Shown here in pieces: positions 1 to 6,302 of a stretch of 6,709 nt of DNA. The stretch comes from Pseudomonas sp. (GTDB lineage Bacteria; Pseudomonadota; Gammaproteobacteria; Pseudomonadales; Pseudomonadaceae): positions 1 to 6,709 of the forward strand of contig JAPLSD010000023.1 in NCBI GenBank assembly GCA_026398835.1. Direction: 5' to 3'. The position numbers and the translations under genes were made by a program. Numbering within the stretch: position 1 is the stretch's first letter; every line of letters starts with the position of its first letter. The notes below the pieces were generated by a model. That model did not search any database. It had not been told where the DNA came from and saw nothing but the letters and a program-made list of their open reading frames with translations.

Positions 1-2382
1 AACAAGACCGAACTGCATCAGATGGGCGAGTATTTCTGGGAAATCCTGCTGCACCCCGAAGACGCCGATCACTATCACCGCTTGCGTCAGGAACAGCGTC
101 AATCCGGCTACGCACACCTGATGCAATGCCAACTGCGCTTCCGCCACCGCAACAATCAATGGCGCCGTTTCGATATCCGCGAACAAGCGCTGGCCCGCGA
201 CAGGCACGATCAAGTCACCCGCATCATCGGCGTGGCCAAGGACATCACCGACCAGATCGAAGCCAGCGAATCCCTGCGCGACAGCGAGCAGCGCTACCGC
301 ATGCTCGCCGAAAGCATCAGCGACGTCATTTTCTCCACTGACAGCACGCTGGCGCTCAACTACGTCAGCCCTTCGGTGCAGGCGGTGCTCGGCTATGACG
401 CCGACTGGATCTTCCAGAACGGCTGGCAATCGATCATCGCCAACCCGCAACAGCTGACCGGCATCTACGCGCTGATGGAACGGGTCAGCAAAGCCCTGGA
501 CAAACCCGAACAGCTGGCTCAGTTGCGCAGTCAGGTGCAGACCCAACTGTTCCTGTTCGACTGCCTGCGGGCCGACGGACGCAAGATTCCGATCGAACTG
601 CGGCTGGTCCTGGTGTGGGACGAACACGGTGCCTTCGAAGGCGTGCTCGGTGTCGGTCGTGACATCAGCCAGCAGCGCCGTGCGGAAAAAGACCTGCGCA
701 TGGCGGCCACGGTATTCGAGCACTCGACCTCGGCGATTCTGATCACCGACCCGGCCGGCTACATCGTTCAGGCCAACGAAGCCTTCAGCCGCGTCAGCGG
801 TTATGCGGTGGCACAGGTTCTCGATCAGTTGCCAAACATGCTGACGGTGGATGATCAGCAAGAAGCCCATCTGCGCTATGTGCTCAAACAGCTTCATCAG
901 CACAGCACCTGGGAAGGCGAAGTCTGGCTCAAGCGGCGCAACGGTGAACATTACCCGGCATGGGTGGGAATCACCGCGGTGCTCGACGACGAAGGCGATC
1001 TTGCCAGCTACGTCTGCTTCTTTAGCGACATCAGCGAGCGCAAGGCCAGTGAGCAGCGCATCCACCGTCTGGCGTATTACGACGCCCTGACCCACCTGCC
1101 CAACCGCACACTGTTCCAGGATCGCCTGCACACCGCGCTGCAATCGGCCGAGCGGCAGAAGTCCTGGGTGGTGCTGATGTTCCTCGACCTCGACCGCTTC
1201 AAACCGATCAACGACTCCCTCGGTCATGCCGCCGGCGATCGCATGCTCAAGGAAATGGCCATACGTCTGCTCGGCTGCGTCGACGATGACGACACCGTGG
1301 CACGTATGGGCGGTGACGAATTCACCTTGCTCCTGCAACCGCGGGCCAGCCGTGAAATGGCGCTGAATCGGGCCATTCATGTCGCCGAACAAATCCTCGC
1401 CAGCCTGGTCAAGCCGTTCGTGCTCGAAGGCCGGGAGTTCTTTGTCACCGCCAGTATCGGTATTGCCTTGAGTCCGCAGGACGGCAACGAACTGAGCCAA
1501 TTGATGAAAAACGCCGACACCGCGATGTACCACGCCAAAGAACGCGGCAAGAACAATTTCCAGTTCTACCAGGCCGATATGAACGCCAGCGCTCTAGAGC
1601 GTCTGGAGCTGGAAAGCGACCTGCGCCATGCCCTTGAGCAAAATGAATTCGTTCTCTACTACCAACCGCAATTCAGCGGCGACGGCAAACGCCTGACCGG
1701 CGCTGAAGCCCTGCTGCGCTGGCGTCATCCGCTTCGCGGACTGGTGCCGCCGGGAGATTTCATTCCGGTGCTCGAAGAACTGGGGTTGGTGGTGGATGTT
1801 GGCGACTGGGTGATCAGCGAGGCCTGCCGTCAGCTCAAGATCTGGCATCAAGCCAAGGTCCGGGTGCCAAAAGTCTCGGTGAACATCTCGGCCCGGCAGT
1901 TCTCCGACGGCCAGCTCGGCACGCGGATCGCGACCATCCTCAAGGAAACCGGCTTGCCGCCGGCCTGCCTGGAGCTGGAACTGACCGAAAGTATTCTGAT
2001 GCGTGAAGTCAGTGAGGCAATGCAGATACTCGCCGGCTTGAAAAACCTCGGCCTGAGTATTGCGGTCGATGACTTCGGCACCGGTTATTCATCGCTGAAC
2101 TACCTCAAGCAGTTCCCGATCGATGTGCTGAAAATCGACCGCACTTTCGTTGACGGTTTGCCGTCCGGCGAACAGGACGCGCAGATCGCCCGGGCAATCA
2201 TCGCCATGGCCCACAGCCTGAACCTGGCGGTGATCGCCGAAGGCGTGGAAACCCACGAGCAACTGGACTTCCTGCGCGAGCATGGTTGTGACGAGGTGCA
2301 AGGCTACCTGTTCGGCCGCCCGATGCCGGCCAACCGCTTCGAAGCGCATTTCAGCAATGATGCGTTGTTTATGTTTGATTGA
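1..2382 (+). CDS. morA: MorA-type PAS/GGDEF/EAL c-di-GMP regulator, 5' truncated by window
   Basis: The frame is open from the first base, so this is the C-terminal 793 residues of a longer protein; P. aeruginosa MorA is about 1,400 residues with membrane segments that would lie outside the window. In order I see the end of one PAS domain (to about nt 260), a second PAS (about 285-680), a third PAS (about 695-1050, ending in the usual SDISERK linker), a GGDEF domain (about 1060-1570) and an EAL domain (about 1590-2360). The cyclase signature GGDEF is intact at 1309-1323. The EAL domain keeps EALLRW (EAL at 1705-1713), [21 protein letters not shown] (from 2068), KIDRTF, AEGVET and QGY, so phosphodiesterase activity is expected too. 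The RxxD inhibitory site before GGDEF reads DDDD. The family makes and degrades c-di-GMP and affects motility and biofilm. The name rests on architecture and on glyA being next; another multi-PAS GGDEF-EAL protein is possible. Confidence 0.85.
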   Translation, partial: NKTELHQMGEYFWEILLHPEDADHYHRLRQEQRQSGYAHLMQCQLRFRHRNNQWRRFDIREQALARDRHDQVTRIIGVAKDITDQIEASESLRDSEQRYRMLAESISDVIFSTDSTLALNYVSPSVQAVLGYDADWIFQNGWQSIIANPQQLTGIYALMERVSKALDKPEQLAQLRSQVQTQLFLFDCLRADGRKIPIELRLVLVWDEHGAFEGVLGVGRDISQQRRAEKDLRMAATVFEHSTSAILITDPAGYIVQANEAFSRVSGYAVAQVLDQLPNMLTVDDQQEAHLRYVLKQLHQHSTWEGEVWLKRRNGEHYPAWVGITAVLDDEGDLASYVCFFSDISERKASEQRIHRLAYYDALTHLPNRTLFQDRLHTALQSAERQKSWVVLMFLDLDRFKPINDSLGHAAGDRMLKEMAIRLLGCVDDDDTVARMGGDEFTLLLQPRASREMALNRAIHVAEQILASLVKPFVLEGREFFVTASIGIALSPQDGNELSQLMKNADTAMYHAKERGKNNFQFYQADMNASALERLELESDLRHALEQNEFVLYYQPQFSGDGKRLTGAEALLRWRHPLRGLVPPGDFIPVLEELGLVVDVGDWVISEACRQLKIWHQAKVRVPKVSVNISARQFSDGQLGTRIATILKETGLPPACLELELTESILMREVSEAMQILAGLKNLGLSIAVDDFGTGYSSLNYLKQFPIDVLKIDRTFVDGLPSGEQDAQIARAIIAMAHSLNLAVIAEGVETHEQLDFLREHGCDEVQGYLFGRPMPANRFEAHFSNDALFMFD

Positions 2383-2389
2383 GGTTCTT

Positions 2390-2403
2390 TGTGGCGAGGG
2401 AGC
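2390..2403. repeat. possible REP-element fragment (half site)
   Basis: TGTGGCGAGGGAGC, starting eight bases after the morA stop, matches the left half of the short palindromic repeats common between genes in the P. fluorescens group. The complementary half (GCTCCCTCGCC) does not follow, so if it is a REP it is a truncated relic and could not form the usual hairpin. Identification is from memory of the repeat family. Confidence 0.3.
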
Positions 2404-2433
2404 ATTCATCATCCGCCCCGCATGAACACCACT

Positions 2434-2451
2434 TGTCTGCGACATGATGTC
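2434..2451. promoter_or_regulatory. overlapping inverted repeats upstream of glyA
   Basis: TGTC-TGC-GACA (2434-2444) overlaps GACAT-G-ATGTC (2441-2451), giving three alternating TGTC/GACA half-sites about 30-50 bp upstream of the putative glyA -10 element. Such a layout suits a dimeric regulator binding upstream of a promoter. I do not recognise a specific factor, and short palindromes of this size can arise by chance. Confidence 0.25.
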
Positions 2452-2481
2452 CTTTCATATGCCAGACAAAACCCATTGAGT

Positions 2482-2517
2482 TAGAATGCCCTCCTTTTCC
2501 GCCCCCGATCCTTGAGG
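2482..2517 (+). promoter_or_regulatory. glyA promoter -10 element and ribosome binding site
   Basis: TAGAAT (2482-2487) matches the sigma-70 -10 consensus at 5 of 6 positions, but no good -35 hexamer is visible at 16-18 bp. GAGG at 2514-2517 is a Shine-Dalgarno six bases before ATG 2524. This decides the start: a TTG at 2512 is in frame but overlaps this site and would add four residues before the conserved MFSRDL N-terminus. Confidence 0.45.
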
Positions 2518-2523
2518 ACCGCC

Positions 2524-3777
2524 ATGTTCAGCCGTGATTTGACTATTGCCAAGTACGACGCCGACCTTTTTGCCGCCATGGAGCAAGAAGCTCAGCGCCA
2601 GGAAGAACACATCGAGCTGATCGCTTCGGAAAACTACACCAGCCCAGCGGTGATGGAAGCTCAAGGCTCGGTACTGACCAACAAGTACGCCGAAGGCTAC
2701 CCAGGCAAGCGTTACTACGGTGGTTGCGAGTTCGTCGACGTGGTCGAACAACTGGCAATCGATCGCGCCAAAGAGCTGTTCGGCGCTGATTACGCCAACG
2801 TTCAGCCGCACGCTGGCTCCCAAGCCAACAGCGCGGTTTACCTGGCGCTGCTGCAAGCCGGCGACACCATCCTGGGAATGAGCCTGGCCCACGGCGGTCA
2901 CCTGACCCACGGTGCCAGCGTCTCCTCCTCCGGCAAGCTGTACAACGCCGTACAGTACGGCATCGACAGCAACGGCCTGATCGACTACGACGAAGTCGAG
3001 CGCCTGGCTGTAGAACACAAGCCAAAAATGATCGTTGCGGGCTTCTCCGCGTACTCGCAAATCCTCGACTTCCCGCGCTTTCGCGAGATCGCTGACAAGG
3101 TCGGGGCCTACCTGTTCGTCGACATGGCTCACGTAGCCGGTCTGGTCGCCGCTGGCGTCTACCCGAACCCGGTACCATTCGCTGACGTCGTGACCACCAC
3201 CACTCACAAGACCCTGCGCGGTCCACGTGGCGGCCTGATCCTGGCTCGCGCCAACGCCGACATCGAGAAGAAGCTGAACTCCGCAGTCTTCCCTGGCGCC
3301 CAGGGCGGCCCACTGGAACACGTGATCGCGGCCAAGGCCATCTGCTTCAAAGAAGCGCTGCAGCCTGAGTTCAAGATCTACCAGCAACAAGTGGTCAAGA
3401 ACGCCCAGGCCATGGCCGGTGTGTTCATCGAGCGCGGTTTCGACGTGGTTTCCGGCGGTACTGAAAACCACCTGTTCCTGCTGTCCCTGATCAAGCAGGA
3501 AATCTCCGGTAAAGATGCTGACGCCGCTCTGGGCAAGGCTTTCATCACCGTGAACAAGAACTCGGTACCGAACGATCCACGCTCCCCGTTCGTCACCTCT
3601 GGCCTGCGCTTCGGTACTCCGGCAGTCACCACTCGTGGCTTCAAAGAGGCTGAGTGCAAAGAGCTGGCCGGCTGGATCTGCGACATCCTGGCGGACCTGA
3701 ACAACGACGCCGTCATCGACGCCGTTCGCGAGAAGGTCAAGGCCATCTGCGCCAAGCTGCCGGTATACGGCGCTTAA
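2524..3777 (+). CDS. glyA: serine hydroxymethyltransferase
   Basis: This encodes a 417-residue cytoplasmic PLP enzyme, the same length as E. coli GlyA. It interconverts serine plus tetrahydrofolate with glycine plus 5,10-methylene-tetrahydrofolate, the main source of one-carbon units. The PLP Schiff-base lysine is Lys229 in [14 protein letters not shown] (codon 3208-3210); Asp200 and His203 lie in VDMAHVAG; the substrate-carboxylate arginine is in SGLRFGTPA (Arg362, equivalent to Arg363 of E. coli). The start IASENYTS and folate/active-site segment [13 protein letters not shown] are intact. The start at ATG 2524 is set by GAGG six bases upstream. Pseudomonads carry more than one glyA; the position after morA points to the PA4602-type copy. 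The gene is intact, but its downstream terminator looks broken and a decayed copy of its last approximately 80 bp lies about 970 bp downstream. Confidence 0.98.
   Translation: MFSRDLTIAKYDADLFAAMEQEAQRQEEHIELIASENYTSPAVMEAQGSVLTNKYAEGYPGKRYYGGCEFVDVVEQLAIDRAKELFGADYANVQPHAGSQANSAVYLALLQAGDTILGMSLAHGGHLTHGASVSSSGKLYNAVQYGIDSNGLIDYDEVERLAVEHKPKMIVAGFSAYSQILDFPRFREIADKVGAYLFVDMAHVAGLVAAGVYPNPVPFADVVTTTTHKTLRGPRGGLILARANADIEKKLNSAVFPGAQGGPLEHVIAAKAICFKEALQPEFKIYQQQVVKNAQAMAGVFIERGFDVVSGGTENHLFLLSLIKQEISGKDADAALGKAFITVNKNSVPNDPRSPFVTSGLRFGTPAVTTRGFKEAECKELAGWICDILADLNNDAVIDAVREKVKAICAKLPVYGA
3717..3750 (+). repeat. direct repeat, left copy (inside glyA 3' end)
   Basis: Positions 3717-3750 of glyA recur at 4684-4717 in the same orientation with 33 of 34 bases identical; the only difference is A at 3733 against C at 4700. 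This copy encodes the [11 protein letters not shown] segment close to the GlyA C-terminus. The two copies bracket the AT-richer cassette. Confidence 0.85.
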
Positions 3778-3800
3778 TCAGCCCGTAAACCGCAGCAGAG

Positions 3801-3822
3801 AAAAGCCCGGCCAGTTAAACTG
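3801..3822 (+). terminator. apparent half of the glyA terminator, interrupted
   Basis: Twenty-four bases after the glyA stop comes AAAAGCCCGGCCAG (3801-3814), then TTAAA and CTG. This is what the left arm, loop and first three bases of the right arm of a typical pseudomonad rho-independent terminator look like. The expected continuation of the right arm (GCCGGGCTTTT) is missing; after 3822 the sequence becomes AT-rich and unrelated. I infer that the terminator was cut at about 3822/3823. As it stands no strong hairpin plus T-tract follows glyA, so read-through into the next gene is possible. Confidence 0.4.
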
Positions 3823-4054
3823 TAAAAAGCCGCCCCTCAACGCAACCCATTAACTTCTTATTCTTAAATACCCACTCCGCCTGCAGGCTGTCGAATATCT
3901 GCATCCGTATCAACTTGAAGAACATGGCTCGAATACAAATTCTCCCTACCCATCAAGGCTCTTCTATTCTGACAGGGTAACGAACACTTCCAGCCTGAGG
4001 GAATCATCACCCTCCCGCGAGGAGCTTTAACCAAACTAATATCGAGATTATGTT
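3823..4054. other. AT-richer non-coding stretch before the orphan gene
   Basis: No reading frame on either strand looks coding. GC is about 48%, well below glyA. It must hold the promoter of the orphan gene if that gene has its own, but I find no convincing -35/-10 pair; TATTCT (3965-3970) and TACAAA (3934-3939) are weak -10 candidates. The last 60 bases contain the hairpins listed separately. Confidence 0.5.
3997..4024 (+). promoter_or_regulatory. mutually exclusive hairpins and a distant Shine-Dalgarno-like site
   Basis: GAGGG (3997-4001) can pair with CCCTC (4010-4014) across an 8-base loop. The same CCTC can instead pair with GAGG (4019-4022). The second hairpin would cover GAGGAG (4019-4024), the only strong Shine-Dalgarno-like sequence before the orphan gene, but that lies 30 bases from ATG 4055, too far for normal use. 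The arrangement resembles a switchable leader, though the stems are only 4-5 bp. Confidence 0.2.
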
Positions 4055-4621
4055 ATGAGTACAGATCGACAAAAATCTTTTATAGCGAGCATTGGCACCG
4101 AAAGCAGCCTGTTACATTTCCTGGATTTACTGTATGCCCAACGGGCACTCGTAACCTCCTCATTCGCCAGTGGCGGCTTCTTCACCGGAAGGCGACAAAG
4201 CCGGAATGACTCACATTTCCTGGGCCTGCGCCCTGAAATCCCAGTGAACGCCAAACCCCGCCTGATACTTTATTTCAGGTATACCGGCAGTGATTACCGA
4301 CTCTATATCCGGACACCAGGTCCGTATTACGGCAAGTGCCTCAGCATCAGTGATGAAGGACTTCTTGGAGCCTTTCCGTCCGCTGGCTCGACAACCTTTA
4401 ACCTGATAGATAACCGCGGAAGTGTCTTGACACTTGACACTATAAAAGAAGACACCTTGAATGTTTACCTACGCCCCAAAAATTCAGGACTTGTGCATGT
4501 ACACAACGTGCATGACTCCAAATACATTTACATCGCTGACAAGGGTGGAGCGCCCTTAAGTTTTAACTTGATGATTCAAGAAAGAAACGCCTCCTATATA
4601 AGTTATCCCGACGAAATTTAA
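4055..4621 (+). CDS. orphan 188-residue protein, probably all-beta, function unknown
   Basis: I do not recognise this protein. It has no signal peptide and no membrane segment, so it is likely cytoplasmic. From about residue 68 it is a run of short alternating strands separated by turns. Two stretches look like repeats: KCLSISDEG (94-102) leading to TTFNLI (113-118), and KYIYIADKGG (156-165) leading to LSFNLMI (168-174). This spacing suggests a beta-trefoil or similar lectin-like fold; that is inference from pattern only. GC is about 48% by my count over 4081-4620, against about 60% in glyA, and the gene sits alone between glyA and a glyA remnant, so it is probably acquired. The start at 4055 is the first in-frame ATG, with only a weak GAG (4044-4046) eight bases before it; a tiny ATG-TTA-TGA frame (4050-4058) overlaps the start and could couple translation. 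A hairpin terminator overlaps the stop. Confidence 0.75.
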   Translation: MSTDRQKSFIASIGTESSLLHFLDLLYAQRALVTSSFASGGFFTGRRQSRNDSHFLGLRPEIPVNAKPRLILYFRYTGSDYRLYIRTPGPYYGKCLSISDEGLLGAFPSAGSTTFNLIDNRGSVLTLDTIKEDTLNVYLRPKNSGLVHVHNVHDSKYIYIADKGGAPLSFNLMIQERNASYISYPDEI

Positions 4622-4640
4622 CTTTTCGGGTCTGTGTTTT
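4607..4640 (+). terminator. probable rho-independent terminator of the orphan gene
   Basis: CCCGA (4607-4611) pairs with TCGGG (4626-4630), and AAA (4614-4616) extends the stem with TTT (4623-4625) across a two-base bulge, leaving a six-base loop. The T-rich run TCTGTGTTTT (4631-4640) follows. The stop codon TAA lies in the loop. It would isolate the cassette transcript from the transporter downstream. Confidence 0.45.
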
Positions 4641-4649
4641 GGCTCTCCA

Positions 4650-4726
4650 GCTGGATCCGCGCCACCCCGGCGAAGTGCAGCAACGACGCCGTTCGCGAGC
4701 AGGTCAAGGCCATCTGCAAGAAGCTT
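4650..4726 (+). pseudogene. decayed 3' fragment of a second glyA copy
   Basis: Positions 4650-4690 align without gaps to glyA 3671-3711 (31 of 41 identical). After a 12-bp deletion (the codons for VIDA in glyA), 4691-4717 aligns to 3724-3750 (26 of 27). Similarity fades after AAGCT at about 4726. Translated in the glyA frame it reads SWIRATPAKCSNDAVREQVKA and continues AICKKL, clearly the GlyA C-terminus, but it has no start signal and the frame runs past where GlyA would stop. It could be a copy of the neighbouring gene or the tail of a different glyA paralogue brought in by recombination; KKL in place of AKL leans to the second, weakly. Confidence 0.8.
4684..4717 (+). repeat. direct repeat, right copy (inside glyA remnant)
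   Basis: This is the partner of 3717-3750, with 33 of 34 bases identical in the same orientation. It is the best-conserved part of the remnant. The surrounding remnant is far more diverged than the repeat itself, so the repeat was either protected or more recently exchanged with glyA. Confidence 0.85.
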
Positions 4727-4735
4727 AACGTCCAA

Positions 4736-4749
4736 CTGGTAAGACCGGT
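4736..4749. promoter_or_regulatory. upstream operator candidate (FadR/PdhR type)
   Basis: CTGGT-AAG-ACCGG is a near-palindrome with one mismatch in five arm bases. The core GGT-AAG-ACC matches the core I recall for FadR-family GntR operators such as that of PdhR. It sits 85 bp, about eight helical turns, upstream of a second copy, which would place two bound dimers on the same face of the DNA. Confidence 0.45.
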
Positions 4750-4812
4750 AAAGCCAATTCGTCAATTTCCCCTTGCCTCCTTCAGAAAATCGAGCCTAAA
4801 CTGCACCCGCAC

Positions 4813-4839
4813 TGGACATACCGGTAAGACCACAATAAT
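4813..4839 (+). promoter_or_regulatory. transporter promoter
   Basis: TGGACA (4813-4818) matches the -35 consensus at 5 of 6 positions and AATAAT (4834-4839) matches the -10 at 5 of 6. The spacer is 15 bp, shorter than ideal, and the first base of the -10 is off-consensus. The second GGTAAGACC operator fills the spacer. No convincing sigma-54 -24/-12 element, as used by some dctA genes, is present. Confidence 0.45.
4823..4831. promoter_or_regulatory. promoter-spacer operator candidate (FadR/PdhR type)
   Basis: GGT-AAG-ACC here repeats the nine core bases at 4738-4746 exactly, within CCGGTAAGACCAC. The outer arms are less symmetrical than in the upstream copy. A repressor bound here would lie between -35 and -10 and block RNA polymerase. 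Confidence 0.45.
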
Positions 4840-4855
4840 TAAGTCCTGAATCTGA

Positions 4856-4882
4856 TGCGCACAGCGCACGTAAGACGTAAGA
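4856..4882 (+). repeat. small hairpin and tandem 7-bp repeat in the transporter leader
   Basis: TGCGC-ACA-GCGCA (4856-4868) can form a 5-bp stem with a 3-base loop. It is followed directly by two exact tandem copies of CGTAAGA (4869-4875, 4876-4882). Both lie in the probable 5' untranslated region, 25-50 bases before the transporter start. No function is evident. Confidence 0.4.
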
Positions 4883-4907
4883 CAGGACACCGAACAGGAT
4901 CCTCCCC

Positions 4908-6221
4908 ATGCTCAGATGGTGCTCGCGTTCGATTTTCCTTCAGGTTGTCCTCGGATTGGTGCTCGGCATCGTCTGCGGTCTCACCCTTCCTGAATACTCC
5001 TCCCAGCTCAAACCCCTCGGCGACGGCTTTATCAAGCTGATCAAAATGCTGATCGGCCTGATCGTGTTTTGCGTGGTCGTTAGCGGTATTTCCGGCGCTG
5101 GCGATCTGAAAAAAGTTGGGCGCATCGGCCTCAAGTCGGTGATCTACTTCGAAGTGCTGACCACCATCGCACTGGTGATCGGTCTGGTTTTCGCCTTCAG
5201 TACCGGGATCGGCAGCGGCGCTAATATTCATCTGGATCAGCTCTCCACCGCAGACATGGGCGACATTGCCCAGCGCGGCCAACACATGCACACCACCACT
5301 CAATTCTTGATGGACCTGATCCCGACGTCGGTGATCGGTGCGTTTGCTGACAACAACATCCTGCAAGTCCTGCTGTTTTCGGTGTTGTTCGGCAGCGCCT
5401 TGAACCTGGTGGGCGAAGCGGCATCCGGCATCTCGCGACTGATCAACGAACTCAGCCACGTGATCTTCCGCATCATGGGCATGATCGTACGCCTGGCACC
5501 GATCGGCGTATTCGGCGCGATCGCCTTCACCACCAGCAAATACGGCCTGGATTCGCTGCAACACTTGGGCAGTCTGGTGGGGCTGTTTTACCTGACCTGC
5601 ACAGCGTTCGTGATGCTGATCCTCGGCCTGGTGATGCGCCTTTCTGGCTTGCGCATGCTGCCGTTTCTCAAGTACCTGCGCGAAGAACTGCTGATTGTGT
5701 TGGGCACCGCCTCTTCAGATGCCGTGCTGCCGCAAATCATGCGCAAGCTTGAGCATCTGGGCATCGGCAGTTCAACAGTCGGGCTGGTGATCCCTACCGG
5801 TTACTCGTTCAACCTGGACGGTTTCTCGATCTACCTGACCCTGGCCATCGTGTTCATCGCCAATGCCACCGGCACGCCGTTGGCCATGTCGGACCTGCTG
5901 ACCATTTTGCTGGTCTCGCTGATCACTTCCAAAGGCGCCCACGGTATTCCGGGATCTGCACTGGTGATTCTGGCGGCAACCTTGACCGCGATCCCGGCTA
6001 TTCCGGTGGTTGGCCTGGTATTGGTGCTGGCAGTGGACTGGTTCATGGGCATCGGCCGAGCGCTGACCAACCTGATCGGCAACTGTGTCGCCACCGTGGC
6101 CATCGCCCGCTGGGAAAAAGACATCGATATCCAGCGCGCGAACAAAGTGCTGGCCGGCCAGCAGGGCTATACCTTCCAGCCTAAGAAACCTGCCCCCCAG
6201 GCTCATCAGCAGGAATTTTGA
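4908..6221 (+). CDS. dctA: DctA-family dicarboxylate/cation symporter
   Basis: A 437-residue inner-membrane secondary transporter of the dicarboxylate/amino acid:cation symporter family, usual length about 430-445. The N-terminus (QVVLGLVLGI, then KPLGDGFIKLIKM) and multiple hydrophobic segments are typical. The substrate-binding core is recognisable: HP1 loop GTASSDAVLP (266-275), TM7 VIPTGYSFNLDGFSIYL (294-310), HP2 SKGAHGIPGSA (341-351) and TM8 with Asp377, Arg384, Asn388 and Asn392. The position that holds the amino-group aspartate in amino-acid transporters (Asp394 of GltPh) is Gly381, fitting a dicarboxylate rather than an amino-acid substrate. The TM7 motif has Phe306 where DctA and GltPh usually have Thr, so the exact substrate is uncertain. 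AGGA (4896-4899) lies eight bases before ATG 4908. The promoter, two operator candidates and a GntR gene downstream suggest substrate-dependent control. The symbol marks the family; pseudomonads have several such paralogues. Confidence 0.85.
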   Translation: MLRWCSRSIFLQVVLGLVLGIVCGLTLPEYSSQLKPLGDGFIKLIKMLIGLIVFCVVVSGISGAGDLKKVGRIGLKSVIYFEVLTTIALVIGLVFAFSTGIGSGANIHLDQLSTADMGDIAQRGQHMHTTTQFLMDLIPTSVIGAFADNNILQVLLFSVLFGSALNLVGEAASGISRLINELSHVIFRIMGMIVRLAPIGVFGAIAFTTSKYGLDSLQHLGSLVGLFYLTCTAFVMLILGLVMRLSGLRMLPFLKYLREELLIVLGTASSDAVLPQIMRKLEHLGIGSSTVGLVIPTGYSFNLDGFSIYLTLAIVFIANATGTPLAMSDLLTILLVSLITSKGAHGIPGSALVILAATLTAIPAIPVVGLVLVLAVDWFMGIGRALTNLIGNCVATVAIARWEKDIDIQRANKVLAGQQGYTFQPKKPAPQAHQQEF

Positions 6222-6228
6222 CCGCCCC

Positions 6229-6253
6229 TTGTGCCTGCTCGCTGCAGGCACAA
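6229..6253. other. perfect 10-bp-stem hairpin between transporter and regulator
   Basis: TTGTGCCTGC (6229-6238), loop TCGCT, then GCAGGCACAA (6244-6253) form an uninterrupted stem, beginning eight bases after the transporter stop. No T-run follows on either strand, so it is not a classical rho-independent terminator. It may stabilise or partly terminate the transporter transcript, lowering regulator expression, or serve as a protein-binding palindrome. Confidence 0.6.
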
Positions 6254-6292
6254 CAATCAGCGCCTGCAAATGGCGCGTTTACCGAAACTCAC

Positions 6293-6296
6293 GGAG
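6293..6296 (+). promoter_or_regulatory. ribosome binding site deciding the regulator start
   Basis: GGAG six bases before GTG 6303 favours that start. An in-frame ATG at 6270 would add 11 residues (MARLPKLTERT) but has no Shine-Dalgarno at a suitable distance. Comparison with orthologues would settle it. Confidence 0.6.
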
Positions 6297-6302
6297 CGAA
6301 CA

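Noticed and set aside
2512..2523. TTG at 2512 as the glyA start
   Set aside because: It overlaps the Shine-Dalgarno GAGG that serves ATG 2524, and the family N-terminus begins at MFSRD.
2455..3471. 338-codon open frame on the minus strand opposite glyA
   Set aside because: It lies opposite the highly conserved glyA coding sequence. Its translation is low-complexity and rich in V, G, D and Q, as expected from the complement of high-GC codons, and no RBS or family motif is seen.
3801..3830. Functional rho-independent terminator for glyA
   Set aside because: Only CAG/CTG around TTAAA or a CGGC/GCCG pair with a long loop can form, and there is no T-run after them; it is recorded as a broken half instead.
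3717..4717. The 34-bp direct repeats as attL/attR of an integrative element
   Set aside because: The repeats fit that idea, but there is no integrase, excisionase or other mobility gene between them and the remnant is diverged outside the repeat, so a functional element cannot be claimed.
4634..4849. 71-codon + strand frame as a genuine small gene
   Set aside because: Its first half is the glyA remnant and the rest runs through the operator and promoter region. There is no Shine-Dalgarno before its ATG, so it is treated as a pseudogene fragment.
4735..4907. Sigma-54 promoter before the transporter
   Set aside because: No GG-N10-GC element with reasonable -24/-12 flanks was found; a sigma-70-like pair fits better.
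4839..5564. 241-codon minus-strand frame opposite the transporter start
   Set aside because: Its translation is dominated by D, H, Q and A runs typical of an antisense shadow of membrane-protein codons; the + strand frame is a clear DctA-family protein.
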